64,000 bases of DNA from Bog-756 sp963703145 (GTDB lineage Bacteria > Actinomycetota > Acidimicrobiia > Acidimicrobiales > RAAP-2): the NCBI GenBank assembly GCA_963703145.1, contig OY969793.1, positions 2,170,001 through 2,234,000 of the forward strand. The letters run 5' to 3'. The translations under genes were made by a program, and so were the position numbers. Shown in pieces: positions 27,122 to 35,503 of the stretch. How positions within the stretch are numbered: the first letter of the stretch is position 1; each line of letters starts with the position of its first letter. The notes beneath the pieces were generated by a model. That model did no database searches. It saw nothing but the letters and a program-made list of their open reading frames with translations, and was not told the DNA's origin.

Positions 27122-27957
27122 TCACCATCGAGTTCATCAAACAGATCCGGCGCCCTCGGATGTGGATCACGTTGGGCACACTGGCGATCGTCACCGTGGT
27201 GGTGACGATCATCATTGGTTGCACCAGCGCCTCGACGCCTGAGCGTCTGGGGAATTACGGATCGGTCGTACCAAACTCCTCGGGCTTCACCATGGCCGTG
27301 ATCGGGCTCAACGCCTTGCTGCTGTTCCTCGTTCCGCTGGCGGTCGCCGTCTTTGCAGGGGATTCAATGGCCGGGGAGGCGTCGTGGGGAAGTCTCCGCT
27401 ACCTCCTTGCCCGGCCATTACCGAGATCACGGGTGTTGCTGTCCAAGGTGGTGGTGGCTGGCACGTGCTCAATCGCCTCAGTGATCGTTGTGTCCGTTGC
27501 TGGCCTGCTATCCGGACTCATCGCATTTGGTTGGCATCCACTTGAAGTCCTCAATCTCCAAGAGGCGACGCCTTTCACCAGCGGGCTGTCAATCTTCACT
27601 CCGGGTACCGCATTGGCTCGGATCATGATCGCCACTGGCATCGTGGCCATTTCGATGGTCAGCATCTTCGCATTCAGCATCCTGTGCTCGACCGTTACCG
27701 ATCGACCATTCAGCGCTATCGCGGGTGGGGTGTTCTTCGCCTTTGTCTCGCGGGCCCTGGACAACATTCCGGGGCTCCACGCACTGGAGCCTTGGCTTCC
27801 GGTGACCGACAGAGGTTCGGGCGTTTGGACCGGCGTGTTCTTCAAATCGATCGGCCCAAGTGGCCTGCCCCACTTACTCGTAGTGCAGGCCTGCTACGCC
27901 GCAGCATTCTTGATCGCGGCGTGGGTCTGGTTTGGCCGTCGTGATGTACTCACCTAA
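27118..27957 (+). CDS. ABC-2 type permease, paralogue of the preceding gene
   Basis: A 279-residue membrane protein clearly duplicated from its neighbour: ITIEFIKQIRRPRMWITLG matches the start of the first permease, and AGDSMAGEASWGSLRYLLAR and RPLPRSRVLLSK match its central motif. I place the start at the TTG at 27118, overlapping the preceding TGA (TTGA), exactly as the alignment with the first permease demands; a reading from 27088 would add ten residues encoded by the overlapping gene. About six membrane segments are visible. Its stop is five bases from the convergent collagen-like gene. Confidence 0.9.
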   Translation: MITIEFIKQIRRPRMWITLGTLAIVTVVVTIIIGCTSASTPERLGNYGSVVPNSSGFTMAVIGLNALLLFLVPLAVAVFAGDSMAGEASWGSLRYLLARPLPRSRVLLSKVVVAGTCSIASVIVVSVAGLLSGLIAFGWHPLEVLNLQEATPFTSGLSIFTPGTALARIMIATGIVAISMVSIFAFSILCSTVTDRPFSAIAGGVFFAFVSRALDNIPGLHALEPWLPVTDRGSGVWTGVFFKSIGPSGLPHLLVVQACYAAAFLIAAWVWFGRRDVLT

Positions 27958-27962
27958 TGAAA

Positions 27963-29729
27963 CTAGTTAGAGGTTTCACACACGAGGTAGATATTTAGCG
28001 AAAAGGTGACACTGCTGCTGCCGCTGTTGAAAAGGCCCACCGTCCAATCGGTCGTAGAGAACGGTTCGTCCTGATTCACCACGAGGCCAGATTGTGCAGT
28101 GTAGTTATAGCCACCACTCTCGACTAGGTCGGTTGATGGGCAAGGCTCGGTGTAAAACACGCCCACGCCAGCCCCAACAGCGACGTTCGACGCAGCGATG
28201 AACCCGAAGACTGAGGGCACGTGAAGCGGGGCATTGGTACCCGCGACGCCCTGACTCCCCTGGGGTCCAGCTTCACCTTGCACTCCGGGATCGCCCTGCG
28301 AACCCTGACTCCCTTGGGTTCCAGGATCACCTTGCGAACCGGGAGTCCCCTGGGGTCCGACGCCGCCTTGGGTTCCCGCAGCACCTTGCGAGCCCTGACT
28401 CCCCTGGGGTCCGACACCGCCCTGTGGCCCTTGCCCACCGACTGATCCCGCTGCGCCTTGAGGCCCCGGAGGGCCGGTGCTCCCGTCAACCCCCGCAGAT
28501 CCCTGGGCGCCCTGTTGGCCAGGGGTCCCAGTCGAGCCTTGGGTCCCGATGGGACCTGGAGCTCCTTGTGCCCCGACGGGCCCCTGGGGCCCGACGCCGC
28601 CTTGGGTTCCCGCAGCACCTTGCGAGCCCTGACTCCCTTGGGGTCCCACACCGCCCTGTGGCCCTTGCCCACCGACTGATCCCGCTGCGCCTTGAGGCCC
28701 CGAAGGGCCGGTGCTCCCGTCAACCCCCGCAGATCCCTGGGCGCCCTGTTGTCCAGGGGTCCCAGTCGAGCCTTGGGTCCCGATGGGACCTGGAGCTCCT
28801 TGTGCCCCGACGGGCCCCTGGGGGCCGATTGACCCCTGGATCCCAACCGAGCCCTGGATTCCGATCGTTCCCTGCGCCCCTTGGTCGCCGCTGGGTCCGA
28901 TTGCGCCCTCCGTCCCTGCCGGTCCTTGGGATCCGGCGTGACCACCGGCTCCTGGGTTTCCGATGCTTCCCGCCGGACCCGATCCACCCCTGGTGCCAGT
29001 CGAACCGGTGGCACCCTGGACGCCGGGCAAAAGAACGGTCCCTGAACGACCGGTGGCAATCCTGGCCCGGCTTGGTCGAGGTGTGACCAAACCCTGCGGA
29101 CCGAAGTTCGACGCTTCAGGACGCGGGCCTTGTGCGCCGAACGGTGTACTTTCCCCAACAGAGTGGGCAGCTGCTTCCGAATACGATGCAAGCCGACTCC
29201 GAACGAAACCGAGGGATGCAGTCCCGTCATGGTCTGAGACCGTCAATGCCGGAGTGACGGCCGGAGTGCCTGGGTAAAGGCGATGGAGTATGTCGACGAG
29301 TCCCAGCTGACCCAGCTCCCTCGCATCTCCAAACGGAAACGATTTCCCATCGCTCTGGATCAGCCAATAGCCACCACCATCACGTGTAGCTACCAACCCA
29401 ACCATGGACAGCGTCGAACCTCGGTGGTCGGCGCTCCCGTGGGGTATGGCCGAACCGGCGCTGTAGACCCGTCCCTCTGCATCGACCATCCAGTAGCCGC
29501 CGCCGTGTGGGTCTGCCGCCACTCGTCCGATCAGCTGTAGGTCGATATCGGAGAGAACGACGGCGGCCAGTGGATTCGAGGTAGCCGACATGCCTCGATC
29601 AAGCACTGGACCCGAGACTGCACCTGTCGGCGTTGCACCCGCCACCCCGGCATCAGAGCGGACGGTCGCTGCGACCACGAGCCCCAACGACGCCGACATG
29701 GCCAGGATGCGGCGTCGGTAGGTTCTCAT
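27963..29729 (-). CDS. Secreted collagen-like (Gly-X-Y) repeat protein
   Basis: A 588-residue exported protein. From the ATG at 29729 it begins MRTYRRRILAMSASLGLVVA, a signal peptide with cleavage around residue 30. Next come two blades of the SDGG type (GGGYWMVDAEGRVYSAGSA, then GGGYWLIQSDGKSFPFGDA). Residues about 195-470 are an almost uninterrupted Gly-X-Y array rich in QG, PQG and SQG triplets, containing two nearly identical 78-residue blocks. The last 100 residues form a compact, non-repetitive C-terminal domain with three cysteines, probably a trimerisation or binding head. Bacterial collagen-like proteins are usually surface filaments. A start 53 residues further upstream is readable but has no signal peptide. 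Confidence 0.87.
   Translation of the reverse strand: MRTYRRRILAMSASLGLVVAATVRSDAGVAGATPTGAVSGPVLDRGMSATSNPLAAVVLSDIDLQLIGRVAADPHGGGYWMVDAEGRVYSAGSAIPHGSADHRGSTLSMVGLVATRDGGGYWLIQSDGKSFPFGDARELGQLGLVDILHRLYPGTPAVTPALTVSDHDGTASLGFVRSRLASYSEAAAHSVGESTPFGAQGPRPEASNFGPQGLVTPRPSRARIATGRSGTVLLPGVQGATGSTGTRGGSGPAGSIGNPGAGGHAGSQGPAGTEGAIGPSGDQGAQGTIGIQGSVGIQGSIGPQGPVGAQGAPGPIGTQGSTGTPGQQGAQGSAGVDGSTGPSGPQGAAGSVGGQGPQGGVGPQGSQGSQGAAGTQGGVGPQGPVGAQGAPGPIGTQGSTGTPGQQGAQGSAGVDGSTGPPGPQGAAGSVGGQGPQGGVGPQGSQGSQGAAGTQGGVGPQGTPGSQGDPGTQGSQGSQGDPGVQGEAGPQGSQGVAGTNAPLHVPSVFGFIAASNVAVGAGVGVFYTEPCPSTDLVESGGYNYTAQSGLVVNQDEPFSTTDWTVGLFNSGSSSVTFSLNIYLVCETSN
28367..28826 (-). repeat. Two tandem 234-base copies within the collagen-like gene
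   Basis: The segments starting at 28367 and 28601 are almost identical over 226-234 bases, 78 codons or 26 Gly-X-Y triplets. Differences are a few single bases. This is a recent in-frame duplication, and shorter 9- and 18-base periodicities surround it, so array length probably varies between strains. Confidence 0.88.
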
Positions 29730-29978
29730 CGGCTGCCACTCGACCCTTCTGCTTCGGCGTCCTACCTGGCCATCGGCATGTCCGCAGGTGGATACGAGGA
29801 TGCAAAGGTCCCAACTGCTCAGGGCCAACTGGCACGTTCTGGCTGATGCGCTGCGGGCGTCCGTGGCTCCCGCGTTGGGATCCCACACTTCATGCCATCT
29901 GCGCCGCAGATTGGGACCTTCGACCCCTTGAGCGGATGTCCGGTGCGGGCGATAGAGGGCTATGGAGACCGTCGTCCC

Positions 29979-30785
29979 ATGACCACGTCATCACCAGTCA
30001 GCGGATCACCGGGGTTGTGGCTGCAGGGCCCGTCACCTGTCCCCGAACGCATGTCCTCACTTGCCGCGTTCCTCCCCAGCGACCTCCGGTCCATACCTAC
30101 GATCGACCACGGGACTCAGGTTGGGCGCCAATCGGAAGCCCCGGGTGACAACAATCGAAGGCCGGTCGTCTACGGCATGGCGGTGATCGTGCTCGCGGCG
30201 GTGGCAGCGATCGCACTCATTGCCGGGGTGGGACTCTCATCGAAGGGGTCCGACAACGCGGCCACAGCGACAGCGGCCAGGATCGAGGCCACGAGTCTGC
30301 TCGCCGCCGGTGCGGCGCAACAACGCGCCGGCGAGATCACCTTGGCCACTGCCACCTACACCGATGCACTGCGGCTGCAGCCGACAAATGCTGTCCTCAG
30401 CTACGACCTTGGCACCATTGCCCAACAGACCGGGAACCGGGCATCGGCCCTCTCCTACTACGACCGGGCGCTCACGAACGACCCAACCATGACCCCAGCC
30501 CTGTTCAACAAGGCCGTCCTGGTCACCGTCTCCGACCCGTCCGAGGCCATCACGCTTTACCGCAGAGTCTTGTCGGTCAAGGCAGACGCCCCCACGACAT
30601 TCTTCAATCTCGGACTCCTCCTCGTCGCCAGCCCGACGACCAAAGGCGAAGGGTTGGCCGATCTTGCCCGAGCGGTATCGATGGACCCGGTGCTCGGGCC
30701 GCTGGTGCCGGCCGCACTCGTCCTACCGACCGTGGCACCGGTCACGTCAACGCACCGGACGATCGTCACTCAGGGCGCACCCTGA
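29979..30785 (+). CDS. Membrane-anchored TPR protein
   Basis: About 268 residues from the ATG at 29979, which has GGAG 12 bases upstream; readings from 29892 or 30051 are also possible. A single membrane segment, VYGMAVIVLAAVAAIALIAG, starts near residue 64. It is followed by three or so tetratricopeptide units: QQRAGEITLATATYTDALRL, then YDLGTIAQQTGNRASALSYY, DRALTNDP and FNLGLLLVA. These form a protein-interaction scaffold, probably outside the membrane since the N-terminal tail is cytoplasmic-like. It is divergent from the collagen-like gene and 11 bases before a glycosyltransferase, so a role in surface assembly is plausible but inferred. Confidence 0.8.
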   Translation: MTTSSPVSGSPGLWLQGPSPVPERMSSLAAFLPSDLRSIPTIDHGTQVGRQSEAPGDNNRRPVVYGMAVIVLAAVAAIALIAGVGLSSKGSDNAATATAARIEATSLLAAGAAQQRAGEITLATATYTDALRLQPTNAVLSYDLGTIAQQTGNRASALSYYDRALTNDPTMTPALFNKAVLVTVSDPSEAITLYRRVLSVKADAPTTFFNLGLLLVASPTTKGEGLADLARAVSMDPVLGPLVPAALVLPTVAPVTSTHRTIVTQGAP

Positions 30786-30796
30786 CCAGCCTCACC

Positions 30797-31933
30797 ATGC
30801 CTATCTCCGTGTTCACACCCAGCCACGACCCGCGATGGCTCGACGATGCAGCCCAGAGCCTGTTTGCCCAAACCCACCGGGACTGGGAGTGGACCGTCCT
30901 CTTGAACGGAGGCGCATCGTGGACGCCTCGATCTACCGACCGGAGGATAAAGGTCCATGCCACGAGAAGCGTCAGAGGGATCGGTGACGCCAAGTCTCAG
31001 GCTGTGGCACTGACCACCGGTCAGGTTCTCGTGGAGCTCGACCACGACGACCTCTTGCTGCCTGATGCCCTGGCATCGGTGGTGGCGGCGCGGTGGCGCC
31101 ATCCCGACGTGCGGTTCGTCTATTCCGACTTCGCCGAGATGGCGTCTGATGGTGGCCGACGGGACGTGCGATTCGACGCCGAGCACGGATGGCGGTACTC
31201 GGACCTCCCGATGGGTGACGGCGCCATGGACCGATGTCACGCCATGGCGCCTCTGCCTCACAACGTCTCACTCATCTGGTACGCCCCGAACCATCTGCGC
31301 GCCTTCACGCGCCAGCTCTACGACGAGGTGGGCGGCTACGACAGTGCACTCGCTGTCCTTGACGACCAGGATCTCATGTGCCGGATGTTCGAGCGGACGG
31401 CGTTCGGCCATATCGATCGATGCCTCTATCTCCAACGCCGGCATCCGGCCAACAGCCAGTCCGAGGCCAGTCTCAACCGGCTCATCCAGGACCAGACAAC
31501 CGTCCTCGCCGGCCGATGGATAAAGCGGCTGACACTGGCATGGGCCGCCCGGGAGGGACTGGCCATGATGGACGTGACGTCAGACGATCACCCGCTGCAC
31601 ATCGATGCCGATACCGACAGTGTCGGGATGGTTCGAGTCATGGGCGGGGCGACCGCCGGTAGAGCCCGGGCCGACGACCTCGACGAGATCCATCGGGTGC
31701 TGGCCCATGGAGGATTGGCGCAGCTCCGTGGTGGAGGGTGGGGGTCGGCCGCCGCCCTGATCCAACAGCGTTTCCAGATGGCGGGGCGGCCGGCGCTCGT
31801 CACCGGCGCCTGGAGAGATCCCGACACCTCACCGTGGACTCACCTGGTGGCGGTCAAGGACGGGGCCCGGTTGGGCGGCGCCCCGCTCAGGTGGGCGACG
31901 GGGCATCGGAAAGGGCGCAGCGCACCGCTGTGA
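30797..31933 (+). CDS. Family 2 glycosyltransferase with extra C-terminal domain
   Basis: A 378-residue soluble protein. Residues 1-230 are a GT-A glycosyltransferase: SVFTPSHDP, then SLFAQTHRDWEWTVLLNGG, the metal-binding ELDHDDLLLPDAL, and a DDQDLMCRM acidic motif. The last 130 residues are different; TSDDHPLHIDADTDSVGMV followed by DEIHRVLAHGGLAQL resembles the end of a SAM methyltransferase of the type found in sugar clusters, but the SAM-binding glycine loop is not evident. The 3' end overlaps the convergent receiver-HPt gene by 47 bases. The sugar donor and acceptor are unknown. Confidence 0.85.
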   Translation: MPISVFTPSHDPRWLDDAAQSLFAQTHRDWEWTVLLNGGASWTPRSTDRRIKVHATRSVRGIGDAKSQAVALTTGQVLVELDHDDLLLPDALASVVAARWRHPDVRFVYSDFAEMASDGGRRDVRFDAEHGWRYSDLPMGDGAMDRCHAMAPLPHNVSLIWYAPNHLRAFTRQLYDEVGGYDSALAVLDDQDLMCRMFERTAFGHIDRCLYLQRRHPANSQSEASLNRLIQDQTTVLAGRWIKRLTLAWAAREGLAMMDVTSDDHPLHIDADTDSVGMVRVMGGATAGRARADDLDEIHRVLAHGGLAQLRGGGWGSAAALIQQRFQMAGRPALVTGAWRDPDTSPWTHLVAVKDGARLGGAPLRWATGHRKGRSAPL

Positions 31934-32762
31934 CCGCATGGCGGAACTGACCGAGCAGCTCTGACGCCTCGCCGGCGACGTCAGTCCGGTCAGGGGCCGT
32001 CCGGAACGCCCGGTCGATCCGTAAGGCGGTGGTGGCCAGGGCATTTAGTCCCAGCGTGGCCGCCGCCGATTTGAGTTCGTGGACGAGCATGGAGAGGGAC
32101 GCTCCGGTGACATCGCGGCCGGCGGCCTGGATTGCACCCACTCGTTGGTCGGCGCCATCGAGGAAGGAACCCAGAAGCTCCCGACGGAGGTGTCCCGTGT
32201 CTCCACCCACGTCGGCGATCAGAGTGGCGAGGACGGTTGGGTCGTAGACGGCCGGCCATGTGGGCAAGGCGCCCACCGGGTGTCTGTCCATGATCGAGCT
32301 GGGTATCGACTCGTCACGAATCGGCTCGGGAGTTCCGCCCGGTCGATTTTGGGCCAACCCGAGGAGGTGAGACAGCTCGCTGAGACGGACCGGCTTGGCC
32401 AGCACGGTATCGGCCCCCGCCCGACGGTAGCTGGCGCGGTCCTCGGCGGTGACGTTGGCCGACATGGCGACAATCACCGGCTGCGGAGTCGGCGGGGGCA
32501 GGGACCGGATCCGGCGGGTCGCCTCGAGTCCGTCCATGGCCGGGAGGTGCACGTCCATGAACACCATTTCGTACCCGACGTCGATGACGTTGGCCAGTGC
32601 CTCGATCCCGTCGCCGGCGACGTCCGTGGCATGGTCGAGTCGACCCAGCAAAAGGACGAGGACGTCACGGCTCGTCGGGTCGTCATCGACGAGAAGGATC
32701 CGCGTCTGCGACAGGGCAGAGTGATCCACGGCAGGCTTGAGGGGCACGATGGTCGATGTCAC
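31887..32762 (-). CDS. Receiver-HPt two-domain phosphorelay protein
   Basis: A 291-residue cytosolic relay protein. The N-terminal receiver (about 18-140) has ILLVDDDPTSRD, the phospho-acceptor in VFMDVHLPAMDG and the lysine in VLAKPVRLSEL. After a linker, the C-terminal histidine phosphotransfer domain has the phospho-accepting histidine in LVHELKSAAATLGL. There is no DNA-binding output, so it probably passes phosphate between the hybrid kinases of this cluster and a further partner. It starts 11 bases after the glycosyltransferase stop on the same strand. Its 3' end runs 47 bases into the opposite-strand glycosyltransferase gene. Confidence 0.9.
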   Translation of the reverse strand: MTSTIVPLKPAVDHSALSQTRILLVDDDPTSRDVLVLLLGRLDHATDVAGDGIEALANVIDVGYEMVFMDVHLPAMDGLEATRRIRSLPPPTPQPVIVAMSANVTAEDRASYRRAGADTVLAKPVRLSELSHLLGLAQNRPGGTPEPIRDESIPSSIMDRHPVGALPTWPAVYDPTVLATLIADVGGDTGHLRRELLGSFLDGADQRVGAIQAAGRDVTGASLSMLVHELKSAAATLGLNALATTALRIDRAFRTAPDRTDVAGEASELLGQFRHAVTAVRCALSDAPSPT

Positions 32763-32773
32763 TATCTACCTGG

Positions 32774-35392
32774 TCACAAGAGCGGCTTGGCCATCTGGAA
32801 ACCGGGTTCGACCCGCTTGGCTCGAATGGGAAGGGTGGCACCAGGCGTCAGGCGGAATGCGGCCACACCGACGGGGCCGCCCTGGACGGATGGGGTTGGG
32901 GGATACAGCTCACCCAGTGTGGTCTCGGGGCCATCGGCCGGCTTGAAGCCCTTCCTGTTCATCTTTCCCCATGCCTTCTTGCCCCGCAGGTAACTGGCGT
33001 TCCCCCGCATCCGCCACCACACGGTCAGCTGGCGGTAGCCGAGGTTCTCCAGCACCGCCCACAGCACGAGCAAGGCCCGGTCCCGGGCCCGCCCATAGCG
33101 CCGGAACGACAGTTCCTCCAGCATGAGTGCCAACATCGACAAGAGGATGCCCAGACCGCAGGCCAACGAGAAGAACAGCACGGCAAAGGTGGCCGACACC
33201 TCACCGAGCACCAAGCCGACCACTACCACCACCAGCCCCACCGCCTCGATGATTGGGGCCATCCACTCGAACAGGACGAATGCCGGGAACACCACCAGGC
33301 CGAGGACGCCGTAATGGGGATTCAGCATCAGGCGTCGGTGGCGCCACAGGACATCGGAGAACCCCCGCTGCCACCGCTCGCGCTGGCGGCCGAGCTCCCG
33401 GAAGGACGTCGGCGTCTCGGTCCAGGCCACAGGATCGGGGACGAACTCCACGCGAGCCGGGTGGCCGGTCTCATAGGAGTGGCGGCGGAGGCGCACCACC
33501 AGCTCCATGTCCTCACCCACGGTCTTGGCGTACCCGTCGGTCTCGAGCAGGCTCTGCCGCCGGAACAGGCCGAAGGCCCCCGAGATAAGCAGGTTGCCGC
33601 CGAGCCGGTTCCATCCCGGGCGGCCGAACAAGAAGGCACGGAGGTACTCCACGGCCTGGATGCCGGCCAGGGCCCGGTGGGGGCCCCGCTCGGTGGCCAG
33701 CCGGCCCTGGGCGACGGTGCAGCCATTGGCAACCCGGATAGTGGCACCGGCGGCCACCACGTCGTCCGATCGGATGAAGGGGCGCACCAGTCGGCGGAGG
33801 CCGTCCGGATCGAGGATGGTGTCGGCATCGATCGAGCAGACCAGTTCACCACTCGAGACGTTGAGGCCGGCGTTGAGGGCGTCGGCCTTTCCGCCCTTTT
33901 CCTTCGACACCACGACCAGGTTCGGGAAGTGCCGTGATCGGTAGATCGACTGGACCTCCTCGGTGGCGATGCGGCGGTCGTAGAGCGGCTCGATGGGCAC
34001 CAGATCGAAGGTTGACGCCAGCACGGCGAGCGTGCCGTCGGTCGAGCCGTCATTGACGACCACGATCTCCAGCTGCGGATACGCCACGGTCAGCAGGGCC
34101 CGCACGCTCTGCTGGATGCTTGTCTCTTCGTTGTAGGCCGGTACCAGCATGGAGATCGACGGGGCGATTTCCGATGACAGGATCTCGTGGTACTGCTCGG
34201 CCCGCACCCGACGGAGGTAGGTGCGCATCTCCAAGGCGGCCGACACGTACAGGACCAGGTAGAACGCGGCCAGGGCGGCGAAGTACACGAGCACGACGTA
34301 GTTGATGGGGCGCAGGTAGTCGATGTAGAAGTGCCTCATGACGCGTGAGCCTCCATGGCTAGGGCCCGCAGTTGCAGAGCCTGGGTGGACATCTCGGCCG
34401 CCAGGACCGGATCCCGGTTGATTGGCGCGCAGCAGGATCCCTCCGGGCTCGCCCATGGCCAGCAGCGCCAGCACGGCCTGCTTGCGCACGTCCCACGACG
34501 GATGGCTGAGCAGTCGTTCGACAGCCGGTGCACCCCGCCAGAACGCAAGCTTGGCCAACCCGGCGGCTGCCGCCAGGATCACATCCTCTGACGGGTCCTC
34601 GAGCAGTGTGGTGAGCGTCGGACCGGCATCGGTGTTTCCGATGCGGGCCAGTACGGCCACCGCCAAGGCGCGGGTCTGCGGAGACGGATCGCCGGTCAGG
34701 GCGAGTGCCCGGTCGTAGAGCCGATCGTCGGCCATGGACCGTGCCACCGCAAGCAGCCGGCGGGTCGAGACCTCGTTCGAGTCCGCCAGGGCATCGATGA
34801 GGCCCTGGGAGGCCGGGAGTCCGATGCGGATCAGGGCGTCTTGGGCCGCGAAGCGGCACTGGCCGTTCGGGTCATCGAGGAGCCGGATCAGGTGGTCGAC
34901 CGCCACACGGTTGGGCGTCACCACGCACCATGCAGCGGCCTGGGCCCGTACCTCGGGAGACCGGTCGACGAGCAGGCCGTAGAGGTCCTCGGACTCCACA
35001 CCGAACGCCGTGAGTACCCGGGCCGAGTAGAGGCGGTTGGGCCACCGTCGGCGGCGCACTCCCTTCCGGGCACGTTCGAGGACGCCGAGTTCCTCGGCCA
35101 GGGACACCAGAATCGTGCGGGAACTGCCGCTGAACGACGGGGCCAGATCCAGCATCACGCTGACGATGTAGCGCTCGGACAGCCCGTTTAGACGGGAGAG
35201 TTCCTCGGTGCTGGGGGGAGTCCTCACCGGAGAGGCCGCCGTGATGATCGCCATGCGCACGTCTCCGAGCGACGGCTGCTGACGGAGGCGGCGTGACTGC
35301 ACGAAACTGCTGACTGCAACGGTGGCGAGGACCGCGGCGATGGCGACAGAGATCACGACCAGCAACACGATGACCAGCGTCATGGCACTCAT
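32774..35392 (-). CDS. HEAT-repeat protein joined by an apparent frameshift to a processive family 2 glycosyltransferase
   Basis: The frame is open for 872 codons but looks like two genes. The first part (35392 to about 34425) has an N-terminal membrane helix and HEAT repeats such as SPEVRAQAAAWCV and PSWDVRKQAVLALL. After ILLRA the frame becomes non-protein-like, while the alternative frame continues INRDPVLAAEMSTQALQLRA to a TGA at 34336. That TGA overlaps an ATG at 34339 that begins MRHFYIDYLRPINY, a 521-residue membrane glycosyltransferase with PAYNEE, DADT, GEDMEL and QRERWQRG motifs and several C-terminal helices (PgaC/hyaluronan-synthase type). Removing one T at 34422-34423 restores both. 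So either the sequence has an extra base or the genes have truly fused. The probable product is a polysaccharide synthase with a HEAT scaffold. Confidence 0.85.
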   Translation of the reverse strand: MSAMTLVIVLLVVISVAIAAVLATVAVSSFVQSRRLRQQPSLGDVRMAIITAASPVRTPPSTEELSRLNGLSERYIVSVMLDLAPSFSGSSRTILVSLAEELGVLERARKGVRRRRWPNRLYSARVLTAFGVESEDLYGLLVDRSPEVRAQAAAWCVVTPNRVAVDHLIRLLDDPNGQCRFAAQDALIRIGLPASQGLIDALADSNEVSTRRLLAVARSMADDRLYDRALALTGDPSPQTRALAVAVLARIGNTDAGPTLTTLLEDPSEDVILAAAAGLAKLAFWRGAPAVERLLSHPSWDVRKQAVLALLAMGEPGGILLRANQPGSGPGGRDVHPGSATAGPSHGGSRVMRHFYIDYLRPINYVVLVYFAALAAFYLVLYVSAALEMRTYLRRVRAEQYHEILSSEIAPSISMLVPAYNEETSIQQSVRALLTVAYPQLEIVVVNDGSTDGTLAVLASTFDLVPIEPLYDRRIATEEVQSIYRSRHFPNLVVVSKEKGGKADALNAGLNVSSGELVCSIDADTILDPDGLRRLVRPFIRSDDVVAAGATIRVANGCTVAQGRLATERGPHRALAGIQAVEYLRAFLFGRPGWNRLGGNLLISGAFGLFRRQSLLETDGYAKTVGEDMELVVRLRRHSYETGHPARVEFVPDPVAWTETPTSFRELGRQRERWQRGFSDVLWRHRRLMLNPHYGVLGLVVFPAFVLFEWMAPIIEAVGLVVVVVGLVLGEVSATFAVLFFSLACGLGILLSMLALMLEELSFRRYGRARDRALLVLWAVLENLGYRQLTVWWRMRGNASYLRGKKAWGKMNRKGFKPADGPETTLGELYPPTPSVQGGPVGVAAFRLTPGATLPIRAKRVEPGFQMAKPLL
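34420..34426 (-). other. Apparent +1 frameshift at the end of the HEAT-repeat gene
   Basis: On the minus strand GCCAATCAAC would read Ala-Ile-Asn if one A were absent, restoring a normal C-terminus and an ATGA overlap with the glycosyltransferase start at 34339. As given, the frame instead runs through about 28 Pro/Gly-rich residues into the glycosyltransferase. Confidence 0.7.
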
Positions 35393-35503
35393 GCGACTGT
35401 CCGGAAGCGGGTCTGGTCGAGCCGTCCCAGCAAGACCGGGATACTGAAGGGCTTGGTGATGTGCTCGGTGGCACCGAGACCGAGTGCCCGGAGCATCTCG
35501 GCT

